Assembly (NCBI RefSeq): GCF_022539505.1
Contig: NC_061509.1
Location: 211,072,254 to 211,136,253, forward strand
Direction of reading: 5' to 3'
From: Lolium rigidum
Taxonomy: Eukaryota > Streptophyta > Magnoliopsida > Poales > Poaceae
Length of the DNA stretch: 64,000 nucleotides
Numbering within the stretch: the stretch's first letter is position 1; every line of letters begins with the position of its first letter. The notes beneath the pieces are model-generated. The model was not told where the DNA came from. It saw only the letters and a list, made by a program, of their open reading frames with translations, and did no database searches. Positions 1-11,845 of this stretch are shown piece by piece. Position numbers and translations under genes: made by a program.

Positions 1-407
1 AGCAGGATTTCAACCTCAGGTTTCAGATTTGTTTGTGGCCTTTAACATTATTCAGAAGGTAGTTATTGTAGTCTTAGTGTGGTGGTTGTACGTAGCCATG
101 CTTGCGTGTAGTCCATTGCCATGTCAGTTGTTATACCTTGCTGGTGGGGCGGTGGGGCCGAAGCGCAAACAAAAAAGAGAGGAGATGTGAGATACTTTGG
201 ACTTTTCATGCCAAGAACCAAAGGAATTTTCTAATTCAAGGGACTATAGTTCAATACCGTTATTACATCTATGAACTGAGTTACTGACGTCAATTATGTA
301 TATTTTATTTTGCAGAATTGCTTTCTTTTTAGTCTGATTTTTAACTTGTGATAAGGTATTCTTATCATAGTAATACTTAACATATGTACAAGGAAGCCTC
401 ATTTTGT
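1..407. other. Unassigned sequence left of the LINE
   Basis: No gene can be supported. The first 58 bases read open in one frame and end in AAG followed by GTAGTT, which would suit the 3' end of an exon running in from the left. This is too short to identify. The rest is AT-rich and looks intronic or intergenic. No poly-T tract marks the 3' tail of the minus-strand LINE that follows. Confidence 0.3.
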
Positions 408-1475
408 TCATGAATATTTAGCACGAAATAAATATCGTATCTGCATAGTACGAAATTGTTTAAGGTAATGCACTACTCTCGCAAACAGGTTACACCCACC
501 TAAGCCCGTCTTGGACCACTGTTCCCAATCCGCATAGATTTGCTCCATTAACCCCTCCTCCGTGAACTGAGCTCTCGGGTTGGCAAAGGCTCTTGCATTT
601 CTTTGTTTCCAGAGCCTCCAACTAACCAAGATCACAAAGGTATCAAAGGCCCTCAACTCCCTCTTCCTGAAGTTCTTTCTTGTCTCAGTCCACCACTCTT
701 TCCACCTATCATGAGCCTGCGGGCTGGCCACATTGATTCCCATCATACGCAGACAACGAAACCACACTTGTCTCGAGTAGACACACCCTGCCAGGATATG
801 ATCCACGGAGTTCTCCTCCTGCAGACATGTGTAGCAAGCCGAGACACTGTCCTGCAGACCATGTCTTGTTCTCCTATCCGAGGTCCAGAGTCTATGTTGA
901 ATAGCCAGCCATGCGAACATTTTGCATTTCAAGGGGGGCCCAACTTCGCCATACACCATTTGCTCCCTCAAACCGCTCCGAGCCGTGGCACAACATCTTG
1001 TAAGTCGATTGCGCCGAGTACTGTCCTGTGGCAGAGCATGGCCAACTGAACGCGTCTGGGGCACTGTCATCCCTGACGATCGTGCAAACCACTGTGAGGA
1101 TGAGCAGACACTGGGCTAAGCCGGCCGGTCCCAGCCCAACTCCCACGTCGTTGATCCAACTGTGGTTCATCAACGCCTCCTTGACTGTTCTTCCTCCGAG
1201 TACTGACCGAGTTGAATACCAAAGGCGCAAAGTCTGCAACTGCCCTCCCTCTGATCCATCTATCTGTCCAAAAAAGGGTCAGCGCCCCATCACCCACCGT
1301 TATCAGCACCAAACTGTTGAAAACATCCGCCGCCTCACTATCTTTCATCATCGGCAACCCCTGCCAATGTTTGTTGATGTCTGTCCTCCTGAGTCACTCC
1401 CAGCGCACACGTAGTGCCAAACCCTGTAGTGACAGGTTCTTCACACCCAACCCACCGAAACATAGAGGCTTGCAT
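408..1475 (-). pseudogene. LINE (L1-type) ORF2 C-terminal fragment, frameshifted
   Basis: Read on the minus strand, three overlapping frames give one degraded protein in the order expected for the end of a plant LINE reverse transcriptase. Near 1390-1475 is the GGLGVKNL...ALRVRWE segment that follows the RT core. At about 1250-1340 is the VGDGALTLFWTDRW segment. At 500-1000 is the zf-RVT zinc-binding domain, with CKMFAWLAIQHRLWTSDRR, CYTCLQEENSVDHIL and the tryptophan-rich tail SWRLWKQRNARAF. Such proteins reverse-transcribe LINE RNA at the target site. The endonuclease and RT core are absent, as expected for a 5'-truncated insertion, and the frame changes at about 1070 and 900. No poly-A tail or target duplication was found, so the outer limits are approximate. 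The element is not functional. Confidence 0.8.
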
Positions 1476-3880
1476 ACGAAAATCATATTGATAATGTATC
1501 TGAGATTTTAGTCCGTATTGCAGGTGGATAGTAGATATTGGTTAACCTGAATCCGAATTTTTATCTCACTTTCCTTGGCAGGTTTACGTTAAGTATGGAA
1601 ACAACAGTTCAAAACCCAAGCCATGTATCAGGTTTATACTCCTGTTATAGAAATGGAGTCAATGGGTAGACTTGATAAGTTTGTTTCCATGACTCCTAAT
1701 TCTGTTCTGAATTTTAAAGCTTTACTTTTCCCCCATATAATCTGATGGAAGATCAGGCTCTTTTAATTTAAGTATACGTAATATGCTCTTACTTGAGTCC
1801 TTCTAGACCTGAAAAAATAGTCTACATTGGAAGTTTGATTTATACGTAACTGAGGTGAAATATGTTCTTATGGTTAGTCATTGTTGATTTCTTTATTCTC
1901 CATTTAAAAGAGGTGGATTACACTTCTTTGATAGTTAGTAGATAACTCCCTAGGCACAAGCTTGTTTTGTTCCAGTTAACACATTCTAAGAAAACGCATC
2001 AGCTAAACATAAACTTGAGGAATATAAGAATTTAGGTGTTTCATTGCATAAGGTTTCTATTGGCCTGTTTGTAAAATGCTTACAACTATTGTTGACTATC
2101 TGTAAAATGCTTACAACTTTTGTTGACTATCTGTAAAATGCTTACAACTTTTGTTGACTATCTGTCCATAACTTTGTTAGGGTTGAATTCCAAATCAAGT
2201 TATTTTAAAAGCCTTCCGTGAATTATGCTTGGCTAGCTGTACTACATCACAATATTGCTTGCCCTGCTGAAGTACGAACTCTACACAGGAAAGCAGTAAG
2301 CATCTATTTTTCCGGTACCATAATTAAGAGAGCAAGAACAAAGTTTCTAGGGTTTTATGATATCCATTATGACATTTGTGTTGCTTTGCTGGGTATAACT
2401 TAATTAGTGCATCCTTCCTCTTTTCTATAAACTTATTTCTTCAGATCGACATGGTTTATTTTCATATCTGATTTGATGCACGCAAGAACTATGCCTATGG
2501 TTTTTGCAGGAAGGGCCTGGAGTAGTTGCAGTTGAGTCACTTGACATATATGTGTACAAGTTTGATCCTAGCCGGTGGGGAGATTTGGCGTGCTCAGCGG
2601 TGTGCCATTGGAAAAGCTTCAGACTGGCTCTGCTAGAGGTTTTAATGCTATGTGCAGACATGGTCTTTTGACTTTCTAAATTTGGACAAGTTTTTGTAGG
2701 TGAGTGATTTTTGTGCCCTATGGCTGGAAGCGTCCTGATAATACACAATGTGCTTATACAAATCATTTGTTAAAAAAGCGCTAAGCTCTTAAGTAGTCGC
2801 TTAGGGTTCGCTCAACACTTAAGCAGATGCTTAGTTATGCTTTTCTGAACAATGATTCAAATAAACCTTATATTTTATACATCGTTTTCTCTTTTATCTG
2901 AAGTTTCATTCATACAATATCTTTTTATATGTTGCAATTGACTTTTGATATACAGGAAGTGCAGACCATTTTGCTTCTTTCAGATCTCAATACAGCTAGG
3001 AGACATGTCACTGTCTATGCTTGCATAGCTGTGTATGCATTACAAAGAAAATCATTTTATGCATCTTGGCACCTAGCTTATTGTACCGACTGTCTTTACA
3101 TGGTGAAACTTCCGCAGTCACTGAAGTCTTTATAGTATAATTCTTTCAAGTTCATGTTATAGTGACGAGCAAATACTGTAAAATGCATGTATATCTAGGT
3201 TAGATATTTTGTTATCCATAAATTTAACTGAGCATAGAAAGAACATACTGGAACAGAGCAGTTTTTGTGTAATACTGTCATCTTGAAGTGAACTGAATCT
3301 TTAGTGTCAAGGCCTAATTGTTTGACATTTAGTTAGTTGCACATAATAATGCATTTATGTCTGTTAGGATACGTAATTGCGGCCACCTGAACCTTTGCTT
3401 CCCTTCTCTCAGTTTATCTAGCTGCAACTGCTAATTGGTCACAAAACTGCAAATTAATGTGTCATGCACAACATAGTTTGATAATACCACTGCTGGTGCT
3501 TCATGGTTCAAAAATTACATGTGTACACATTCTGTAATTTTTCCTTTATGTCAAATGCTGAGTTTGTTTTTCGATTTAGAAAAGTGATATATGCTATGTT
3601 CACAATTTTAAGTGTTACAAAACCATTCTAAAAACTTAAAACGGTATTTTAACTACAAAAGGGCATCACGCTGTTCCATGTTGTGGTCTTCCTTGCAGGC
3701 ATGTAAAATTTGAGGCTCGAGGCTTCGTCACAAGATGTGACCTGTCTGGCTTAGCTTCTTCTCGGGAGATTGCCATCAAGAACTGATAGGTGCAAGTCTC
3801 TTTGCGATCCGGTGCCGCCCTTATTTAGGTGCCTTTATGCTCATCATGTGCCAGCATCAACTAGATGATGCTTGGCGAAC
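1476..3880. other. Unassigned AT-rich stretch with possible exon remnants
   Basis: No gene is recognised. Two stretches follow good splice-acceptor sequences and then stay open. After TATACAG at about 2955 the frame runs 60 codons to a stop at 3135. After CTTGCAG at about 3700 the frame reads HVKFEARGFVTRCDLSG and stops at 3786. A further stretch after TTTTTGCAG at about 2510 reads EGPGVVAVESLDIYVYK. They could be 3' exons of a gene entering from the left, or chance. No family was recognised. Confidence 0.2.
2070..2162. repeat. 31-bp tandem repeat, three copies
   Basis: A 31-base unit beginning TGTAAAATGCTTACAACT is repeated three times head to tail (2070-2100, 2101-2131, 2132-2162). The last two copies are identical and the first differs at one base. 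There are no spacers between copies. It lies in non-coding DNA and looks like a local slippage-type duplication. Confidence 0.95.
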
Positions 3881-6800
3881 AGATAGAATGATGTAAGTGC
3901 GATAATGTGGAAGCAATAAGAACAAAAGACTGATCCCAGCAGGCAAAATACAATTCTAACACTATACATATGGCCACCGAGAAATATGTTAATGCACGTG
4001 TACAAACCCTCTATGACAATGATGCTACAGCAAAAACGTCAGTCCTTGCATCATTTCATAGAGGGCCCACTATACTCACAACAAAGAAAAAAATGCCAAG
4101 AGCTAAAAATGGGCGCGGCAAAGCGCGCAAGGCCCTTCTAGTATTACCTATCATGACACTTTATTAGGTAGAACGGTGCATCACAAAAGTACCTTTGAAA
4201 GTTCATTGCCTCGTGGATGGTTGAAAGATCATCTACGTACACTGAGGGATTAGGCGATGATGAAAAATCTTACTGAATGTTGTCACAGAAAAGGTAGACT
4301 GCAAGTCTGTAAGGGAAATTGTTGAATGGATCACAAAAACAATAATATATCATGGGCTTCAGATGATTGGCACTAGAATGTATCATGCGCTTAAGATAAT
4401 TGGCACTATCCTATGTCCTTGTCGAAGATGGCTAGGACAAGAAGTCCTTGGTCACTAAGACCAACCTACTCCTTAAACTAGGACTTTTTCCAACCACTGA
4501 GAGAGATATTCACACGAAGTAGGTGATAGTCAGCTTTTACAAACTCTGGAATCCTTCACAAATCACCATGATGATTTTCAATTGACACACTAGCCGGCTA
4601 GGAGCCACATACCCTTCAAGAAGTGACAAACCTTTGCTAGCACTTGGATCTTGAATCCTTACCAACATATTGGTTTCAGAGTCACTCTAGATCTCACATA
4701 AGTATGGAGCGGAGGTGTAGATCTAGGTGCACAAGAGATAGAGCAAAATTAGAACAAGCAAAAAAGCGCTATTTTCTCAGAAAAAAACGCTTGGAATTGT
4801 GTGGAATGACCGTGTTTTTTTTCCTTAGGGTACTTAGTTATCTTTATAGGCAAAACACGAAGTCCGACTGTTTAAAAAAACTAGCCCGTTAATACCGATT
4901 GATTAAATTCGGAGGTACCAGACTTGTACAATTTAAGTAACGGGTGGGAAAACGGAATCTTTGATGGACTAGATGAAAATACATTCGGTGGTACCGGTAC
5001 TGAGAATGTGAGCATTCGGTGGTAGCAACCTGAGAATCTTGCCTGGAGATGCTGGGTCGAACAAAACAAACTCAACAACAGAGTTGGAAAGAAAAATGTC
5101 AAATATCTGCTCTGATGTTCCAGCAATATTTTTCAATAAATGGTGTTTTATTAGTTATAAATTTTAATTATTACATCTGGTCTATAACTGCTCAACATCC
5201 ATCATCCAAAACAAAATAGTAGTAATAAAAGTAAAAGGCCCGGTACAAGTAATCATTTGGAGAACTGCATCTACACCTAACCTGGTGGAGTCCAATTATG
5301 AGATTCCGCTCCCATTCATGTCGGCTAAAAACTTCCATCATCGTGTCCTTCAACCGTATTGACACTTTCATAAACAGGTAGTGGTTCTCCACACGCTGTA
5401 GAGAGGCTAGGAACGGAGCAAACTTGTGCACGGGTAGATAAGCTGCAAAAGGGAGCATTTTTTATCATTAAAATCTTATCATTTCTTCATAGCCAAAGCG
5501 ACCAAATAACATCAAGTGTTTCAACCCTAACAAGTATTTTGAACTTATGATACATTCCATTGAGCCAATTCTAGAACATATTAGCAACTATATGTGACGG
5601 ATATAAGGTAGAACCTATTTGGATGATTGACCATATATATTAAGAAAACGAGCATTGGAAGAATAAGTATCTTATAATGTCATCTTGATGGTAAAAGACA
5701 CACTTTTTTACTTCCTTACCAATTGCATGTTGTAAGGTTGTCTTTAGCGAGAATAACTCTGCATGAAGATATCACGCGAAAACCTTAGTTTTCAGCGAAA
5801 TCTTTATTTTCCAAATATTTTTATCATTATCAACCAGTTCAATAGATAATCAACGCTCTGCACATAGTATCCACACGAATTTACCATTCTCATTTAAACT
5901 CCATCAAAACTCGTATGTCCATTGCGTCAACTAGACAGAAGACAAAAGCTAAATCAATGCATTTCAAGATGCAAGCCGGGCTCCAATAAAATCTCTTCTG
6001 GACGTCACATTCAGTGGTGAGGATTCCAACACCTTAGCTAAAGTATACCTGACATAAACAAAGAGTCAAAACAAACATCCGCTCATGTGAGTAGAAATAC
6101 CGGGATGAAAACATCCGGAGGTACCAGGAAAGTGTAAATTATGGTGTTTGGAAATTGTTTTAGTGAAATTTGAAGGAATACTTTCGTAAAGTTTGTAGGA
6201 ATTTTTTTTTCCTTTTGCTTTGCCAAGTGACCCTCTTAATACTATGACATACATATAACTCAATAAGTTGTAAATTACATTGATACGACCCTATATATTT
6301 TCTAGCTTAACATTGATCCATCGTGTCTCAAGCATGATGCACACAAGCATGACATGTTGTTCTTCAAGCATTGAAATGATCACTTAAATACTAAGCAATA
6401 TTCACTATAATGTTTTATGCAATATGAATTAAAACCCTACAACTCTTTCATAAAATTGTTTGTTTCCTAATTGGCTTCTCATAAAAATTATGATCTCTCT
6501 CAAAGTACAAATTACTTGCGTGGTTGAGCGTATAGAACAGGGTTTGGGCCACGGATTACATTGAGTGGCGAGGTTGGCCGAACACTGCCACATCCCAACA
6601 AATATGAAGCGGGAATCAAAGAGAACACATTATGTTCCAATAACGGTGCTACACCCCGAGAATATGGAACATGGTTAAAGACTAGCTCATTCTTTCGGAC
6701 ATTGGCCTTCACCTGTGGTGCCAATGCCAAACCGTTAAACATTAGTGGTGAACGGTCGCCATGTCCAGAAGTGCCCACGGAAAATCGATGTCCTCCATCA

Positions 6801-7486
6801 TCATGTTGGTCTCTTGAAAAGTTCAGATCAAATGAGCGTAATGAGACCGTCTTCAAGAACACATCCACCATGCGGACCACTGTTTTTTGATAGGATCAAG
6901 CGCGAGGTGTCGGTGCAGGCATAGACTGGAGCAAACCATTTGGATACTTTTATTTCGAGAGAGTAGCATTTTGCCACACTTTTTATACGAGTCAAACTCT
7001 CTCTTAAGCTTCTGCTCCAATTAGGAAAAAGTTGATACATACATGAGTGTAATATTTACACAAGCAACCCTATTTTATTCTTACCTTTCTCATATTCCTA
7101 CATTTTAGAGACCATGTGAATCAAATACAGTAGACAGTTTCAAAAAAAAAATATGATATATTCACAGTACATGAGTGCAAGTTATACAGCTGTATGCCGT
7201 AGTCCCGCGGCTGGAATTATACAAGTCGAACACTAAGTGTATATTTGACTAATCCTTGTCTAAGAAAATGAGAAAACCTGGCGATGCTTAATCACAACTG
7301 TTGGGTCATTTAACCCCAGCACAATATACATGTGTCGTAGCCCCGCCGGTCCTAATCGCGAATCTGCCCGCAGTATTCCGGCGCCACCCACCGGACCCAG
7401 CTGCCTCCTGCCGGCAGCAGCCAGCCAATGAGCACGCGCCGGCCGAACTGTCCTCCGAACCACCGATGCCTCCGGTCAGGAGGTGA
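3881..7486. other. Unassigned region with short orphan ORFs
   Basis: No recognisable gene, RNA or complete transposon was found in this 3.6 kb. Two minus-strand stretches have ordinary protein-like composition and are not shadows of anything else: 5192-5458 and 6512-7040. Neither was recognised. Phrases such as GGTACC/CGGAGGTACC recur near 4910, 4985 and 6118, which hints at old repeats, but no terminal repeats or target duplications could be paired. Confidence 0.3.
6512..7040 (-). other. Unrecognised open stretch, possibly an exon remnant
   Basis: Two overlapping minus-strand frames (6828-7040, then 6512-6880) give about 170 residues without repeats or strong bias. They include segments such as WSRSLRESLTRIKSVAKCYS and VFNHVPYSRGVAPLLEHN. 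No domain was recognised and no promoter or splice structure could be settled. The opposite strand is also open over 6561-6890, which lowers the weight of either frame. This may be a decayed host gene or transposon exon. Confidence 0.15.
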
Positions 7487-7933
7487 TCACCAAAAGCGAG
7501 CGAGGAGGCCGGCGCGCGCGGGGGGCCGCGGCAGCAGGCGCGACCGGCACAGCGGGCAGGTGGTCCGGCCGAGGTCGATCCAGCCGTCGATGCAGGCGCG
7601 GTGGAAGGCGTGCGCGCAGTTGCCCAGCCGCCGCACCTCGTCCGCCGCCTCCAGTCGCTCCAGGCACACGATGCACGTCGCCGGAGCCGGGGCGTTGGGG
7701 CAGGAAGGGTCCGGACGGCGCGCCTGCGGCAGCAGCAGGGAGCGGAACTCGACGGCCGGGAGGCGCTCCTTGACGTCCTCCGGCAGAGGCGCGCTGTCGG
7801 CGGTGACGGAGCGGCCGGGCGGCGCGCGGCAGAGCGCCAGGAGGAGCGCGTGCTTGATGACGGCGAGGAGCTTGCAGAAGGCGATCACCGGCTTCGGGAC
7901 CGCCACGCAGTAGCTCACCAAAGGGAACCCCAT
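7487..7933 (-). CDS. RING-H2 E3 ubiquitin ligase, BRH1/RHA2-like
   Basis: A 148-residue intronless protein. Residues 13-35 form a hydrophobic helix (VPKPVIAFCKLLAVIKHALL) that probably anchors it to a membrane. Residues 87-132 are a RING-H2 finger: CIVC, fifteen residues, then CAHAFHRAC, then ten residues and CPLC, giving all eight metal ligands in the C3H2C3 order. A tryptophan (IDGWI) lies where E2 enzymes dock. Small plant proteins of this layout (BRH1, RHA1/RHA2 types) transfer ubiquitin from an E2 to target proteins and are often hormone- or stress-responsive. The start is the internal MGFPLVSYC, not the ATG six codons upstream, because family members typically begin MGFP. The gene is GC-rich, undamaged and preceded by a TATA box. 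It is the only clear host gene in the window. The target is unknown. Confidence 0.9.
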   Translation of the reverse strand: MGFPLVSYCVAVPKPVIAFCKLLAVIKHALLLALCRAPPGRSVTADSAPLPEDVKERLPAVEFRSLLLPQARRPDPSCPNAPAPATCIVCLERLEAADEVRRLGNCAHAFHRACIDGWIDLGRTTCPLCRSRLLPRPPARAGLLARFW

Positions 7934-8053
7934 GGTCGGTCGGTCGATCACCGGCTGTCGCTTGCGGTGGTGGTCGTGGGTTTACGGTGAAGAGGATGCT
8001 CCGGGATATGACCTGACCGGCTCAGTCGGGAGGAAAGCGCGCGAGCTGGCTGG

Positions 8054-8060
8054 TTATATA
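8054..8060 (-). promoter_or_regulatory. TATA box of the RING-H2 gene
   Basis: On the minus strand this reads TATATAA inside a GC-rich stretch, about 120 bases upstream of the chosen start codon. Transcription would begin near 8025 and give a leader of roughly 90 bases. Position and sequence suit a core promoter for the gene at 7487-7933. Confidence 0.65.
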
Positions 8061-8828
8061 GAGCGGGAGGAGCGCGGCAGAGAGGGATAGACGAAAGCAG
8101 AGTCAGTTTCACCGTAGTGTCGTCTCCCGACACTGGAAGCTGCCCAGGTCATGGTGACAACGTTTGACAGACCGCGTACTGGTAGAGGCAAGATCATTTC
8201 GGCGACGTTTCATAGGGGATTTTAGCCTGGAACGTTGACGCGAGCTCATGATTGGTGTGCGAACTGGATGATTCCTGCCATGTTCTCAAGAGATATCCAT
8301 ATCCCAGACAGAAACTCGATCCTGGAGAAATACGATTAAATCTCAGCAGCTCTGTTTTTTTTCTAGAGCACGCACTGCATGCGTATCATATACTATCAAG
8401 AGCATCTCTAACAAAACAAATATAAAAGGGCACCTAAAACTAGTGCCCCATAAATTATACATCACCAAAAACTGAATGCATGCCACCTGTGCAGTTTTTG
8501 GTTTACAGCATGGTGTATTTTAGGGCAAATGTAATCCCAAAACCGGAATTCAATAAATCGGTAATGGATAGGTTTTAAATTCAACAAAAGGAAGCAGCAT
8601 TTTTTCGACAAATCAAACATACGCGTTGGTGCTAGTCCACGCTGACATGCCATGCCACCCACCTCGCTGTGTTGGAGCCGTCATTGAGCCCACCGCCAAG
8701 GAGAACGAGGGAGAAGGAGTCACTATCGACCTCGCCCGGGTGGGATAAACAGATGCGGTTCTGCAGCCAAGACCTACAGGTTGGGAGAGTCACGATGTTA
8801 GCTGACGCGAAAAATTAATTGTTGGCCG

Positions 8829-8892
8829 ACGATGCCACTCATGGTGTTGACGGTGCCGCTTATGGTGTCAGCGACACCGCTAATGGTGTTGG
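8829..8892. repeat. 21-bp imperfect tandem repeat, three copies
   Basis: Three degenerate 21-base units share the pattern GRYRCCRCTNATGGTGTYRRY. They read in frame as short runs such as DATHGVD, GAAYGVS and DTANGVG. The copies differ at several positions, so this is an old or weak array. No function is suggested. Confidence 0.5.
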
Positions 8893-9112
8893 TGGCGATG
8901 GAGATCGAGGCTCTCTAGACAACGCGAGGAGAAAGTGGGAGCCCTCTCGGGCGACGTGCAGTGTAGGTGGAGACCCTCCGAGAGGCACGCCATGGAGGTA
9001 GGGGCCATTCCGACAACCAACGATAGAGGTGGGGCCTTCTTGGCGGCACACGATAAAGCTTCAGCACGACAGTTGGCTTTCGCGCGCAGGCTAAATTTGT
9101 TTTACATCACTG

Positions 9113-9226
9113 TAATGGTGATGTATATTTACATCGCATGGGGAAAATATACCTACTTGAAACTAGTGGTTATGTATATTTGTGTCACCCTATTGGTGAT
9201 GTATATTTGCATCATACGGGGAAAAT
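9113..9226. repeat. Two copies of a 35-bp repeat with a short inverted repeat
   Basis: The phrase GGTGATGTATATTTACATCG followed by GGGGAAAATA occurs at about 9117 and again, slightly diverged, at about 9196. Just before the first copy, ACATCAC and GTGATGT form a small inverted repeat (about 9103-9124). This may be the end of a miniature transposon, but no boundaries were established. Confidence 0.5.
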
Positions 9227-10276
9227 AAACATCACCTGCATAAACCTTACGTCTCACCATGTACCTACAAGTCACTTGTGAAATCAGCTTTTTTTTCCAC
9301 AAGTAATGCAAAAGTTGATTCTTCATCACCATCTTTGTTACTTCATCCGTCTTATGAAACTTTTCTTGGATTTTAACAAGAACAGAGGGAGCATACATCA
9401 TCCGTTAAAGATGGTCTACGGAAAACACCGGAATATAAAGTCAATTTTGCAGGGATTGACGCTGTAAATCCTCGGACATTTTCGCTGTTGCTAACTTGGG
9501 TAGGGACGAACGCGTGCGGGTGACACGCAGCAGGGACTCGGTCAGTCATACTGCGTAGATTCGCCACGTTTTTTTAATGTCTTCAGCTCATTTCCCATTT
9601 TCCCCACATTTCTCACGTGGTATTCCTCCACAATATAGTAACCCCGGCAAGAGAGTTTAACTACTGTGACCTGGGTACACTGAACCCGTGAAAGCAACCC
9701 ATGAATAACACACTCTGTCTCCGATGTAATGGAGCGACAGAGATTGAAAGAAGAGAATAAAACTTACGAATGTTCACTTCGTCTCCTTATACTAGCAAAC
9801 TTGCACATGCCCTGACCCGAACCCGTCACCACTCACCCATGTACTGTATTAACAACAGATCACCAAACTCCATTGCCGCGTCGTGATCACCATCGTGCTC
9901 GCCTGCCTGCTCGGCTGCTCGCATCATCCATTTGCCACCATGATGACATGATGTACGGTTGAAGAGCGGAATTAGTGCTCGATCGGGTGCTGCTAGCACG
10001 GAACATCATGGGCCGGTGATGGCGCCTTTCGAGCTCCGACGGCCGCCCACCGCATGGCGACACGGCGCAAGTTGCCATTGATTGGGCCTGCGCGCGTGTG
10101 CCAGAACGGGGCGGGTTCGGCGAGCCGGCCGTCGGCTGTCGCCACCGCGCGCCCGCGCGTCCTCCGGTGGCGCACCTGTGGCCGCGTGGGCACATGAATC
10201 TGTTTCAGTTCGGTGGGCGGTCTCTGTCGTGGGGTTAGGCGAGCGACGACGGCGGACAGATATAGTAAGTTACTAA

Positions 10277-11845
10277 GGGCATCTCCAACGGGGCAGACCC
10301 AAATGCAAAAAATCGTCCGTTTGGGTCTTCCGACAAAACCGCGCTTCCACACGCAGGCGACCCAACCCAAAAACGGACAGCAATAAAGTCCGGCGCGACC
10401 CAAACCCGTCTCAAATTTCGGCGGACTTTGCGTCTGTCCGGCTGGCTCGGACAGCTCCGGACGTCCGTTTCTATCCACCCGACCCCACACTTTCTCTCTC
10501 CTCTGTTTCTTTCCCATGAAGATGACCGAGCATAGCCACCGGATTTTTGCTGGCCTGGTCAACTGCCGCCGTCGCCGACGCATGGAGAACGCCGTCTCCG
10601 ATTCCTCACTTTTTTTCATCTATGCCGGAAGTTGCCGCTGTCAAAACGAGCTCCGGCGGCAAACCTCGTCGACCGGCGACGCGCAGTCGACGGCCGAGCG
10701 CCGCGTGCACGGGCGCCGGCGGAGCTCGGCGAGGAATAGGGCCGCGCCACGGCGGCGAGGAACAGGGCCGCGCCCACGGCGGCGAACGGCGGCGAAGGCG
10801 GCCTCGCCCATGGCGGCGGCAGGAACGGGGGCCGCGCCCCGACGGAGAACGGGGGCGGGCTCTCGCACCTCGCCATGGCCGCGCCGCGCAGGGGCTCGCG
10901 CCGGGCCTCGCCCACCACGGCCGCGCCCTCGCCGGCCTCGCCACGCCGCGCGCAGGCTCGCGCCGGGCTCGCCCGCCCCGGCCGCGCCGGCCGCCGGCGT
11001 CGCCACGCCGCGCGCTCGCCAGCGCACGGGGCTCGGGCGCCTCGCCATGGCCGCACCGTCGCCCGAGCTCGCCGCGCGCGCGCGAGGGCTCGCGTCGTGC
11101 TCGCCCGCCACGGCTGCGCTCGCTCGCCGGCCTCGCCACGCCGCGCGGCTGCCCGCGTGCCGCGCCGTCCCGGCCCTCCGCCGCGCGGAGCCCGGCCCCG
11201 GCCGCCGCGTCTCGGCCGGCGCGGAGACCGGCCCCGCCGCTCCCGCTCGCCGCCACGACGCTCTGCCCCCGCGCCCGCCGCGCGTGGCCATGCGGCCTCC
11301 GGCGAGGCAAGCACGAGCGCGGCACGGCGACCTCGGCGTCGGCCTCCGTCGTGGCGAGCACGGCCTCCGGCGTGGTGTGGCGCAGCGCGAGCACGGCGAC
11401 CTCCGGCGTGGCGTGCCGAGCGCGGCCTCCGGCGTGGCGTGGCGCGAGTCTCACCGGCGGGCGCAGCCATGTTCCCGGGCCGAGCACGTCATACACAGGC
11501 ATGACACGGCCTGATGTGCGCCCTCTTGTGACGAAGCGCCCTCATGGAGGTCGGGGGGAAGGAGGGCGGCCGCTCACCAGCACTGAACTCCCTCGGCCGT
11601 TCGTGCGGCGCGGCCTCCGGCGTGGCATGGCGCAGCGACCTCCGGCGTGGCGTGCCGAGCGCGGTACCGCGTGCCAACTAGTACTACTAGGAAGAAGGAG
11701 GAGAAATAGTTATTTGGGTCAGAGCGTTGGGCATACTGTGCGATCCAAACGGATCCACGGACGCGAAACGTTGTCCGTGTGTCCGCGCGACGACCCAAAC
11801 GACCCAAAACGGACGTCCGTTTGGGTCGCTGCGTTGGAGATGCCC
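10277..11845. mobile_element. PIF/Harbinger-type element, non-autonomous (element 1)
   Basis: The element begins GGGCATCTCCAACG and ends with its exact inverse CGTTGGAGATGCCC. Both ends are flanked by TAA (10274-10276 and 11846-11848), the target duplication typical of PIF/Harbinger (Tourist-like) elements. Next to each terminal repeat lie phrases of the type GACCCAAA and CCGTTTGGGTC in inverted arrangement. No transposase was seen. The 1.57-kb interior is extremely GC-rich and repetitive, so this is a non-autonomous element mobilised in trans. It abuts a second element at the shared TAA. Confidence 0.8.
10690..11690. repeat. GC-rich degenerate repeat array inside Harbinger element 1
   Basis: About 1 kb of very high GC content is built from degenerate units such as GGCCTCCGGCGTGGCGTGGC and CTCGCCACGCCGCGCG. 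Long ORFs are open at once in several frames of both strands (for example 10547-11848 plus and 10606-11502 minus) and encode only Ala/Arg/Pro/Gly-rich sequence. That is the signature of stop-poor GC-rich DNA and not of a real protein. Confidence 0.75.

Larger units (their letters stand above)
8061..10273. other. RING gene upstream region and unassigned intergenic DNA
   Basis: No gene was found. The part nearest 8060 is presumably the promoter of the RING-H2 gene. From about 8400 a phrase resembling grass MITE termini appears (AGAGCATCTCTAACA), but no matching right end was found. Small local repeats at 8829-8892 and 9113-9226 are listed separately. From 9880 onward base composition turns GC-rich, with ORFs on both strands that look like composition effects. 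Confidence 0.35.

Noticed and set aside
2070..2162. CRISPR-like array
   Set aside because: Three head-to-tail units without spacers in plant DNA. A simple tandem repeat.
7428..7990. Plus-strand ORFs over the RING gene
   Set aside because: They are shadows of the GC-rich minus-strand RING-H2 gene, with no domain of their own.
9340..9395. Stowaway MITE end (ACAGAGGGAGCAT)
   Set aside because: Resembles the right end of a Stowaway element, but no matching left end or TA duplication was found within reach.
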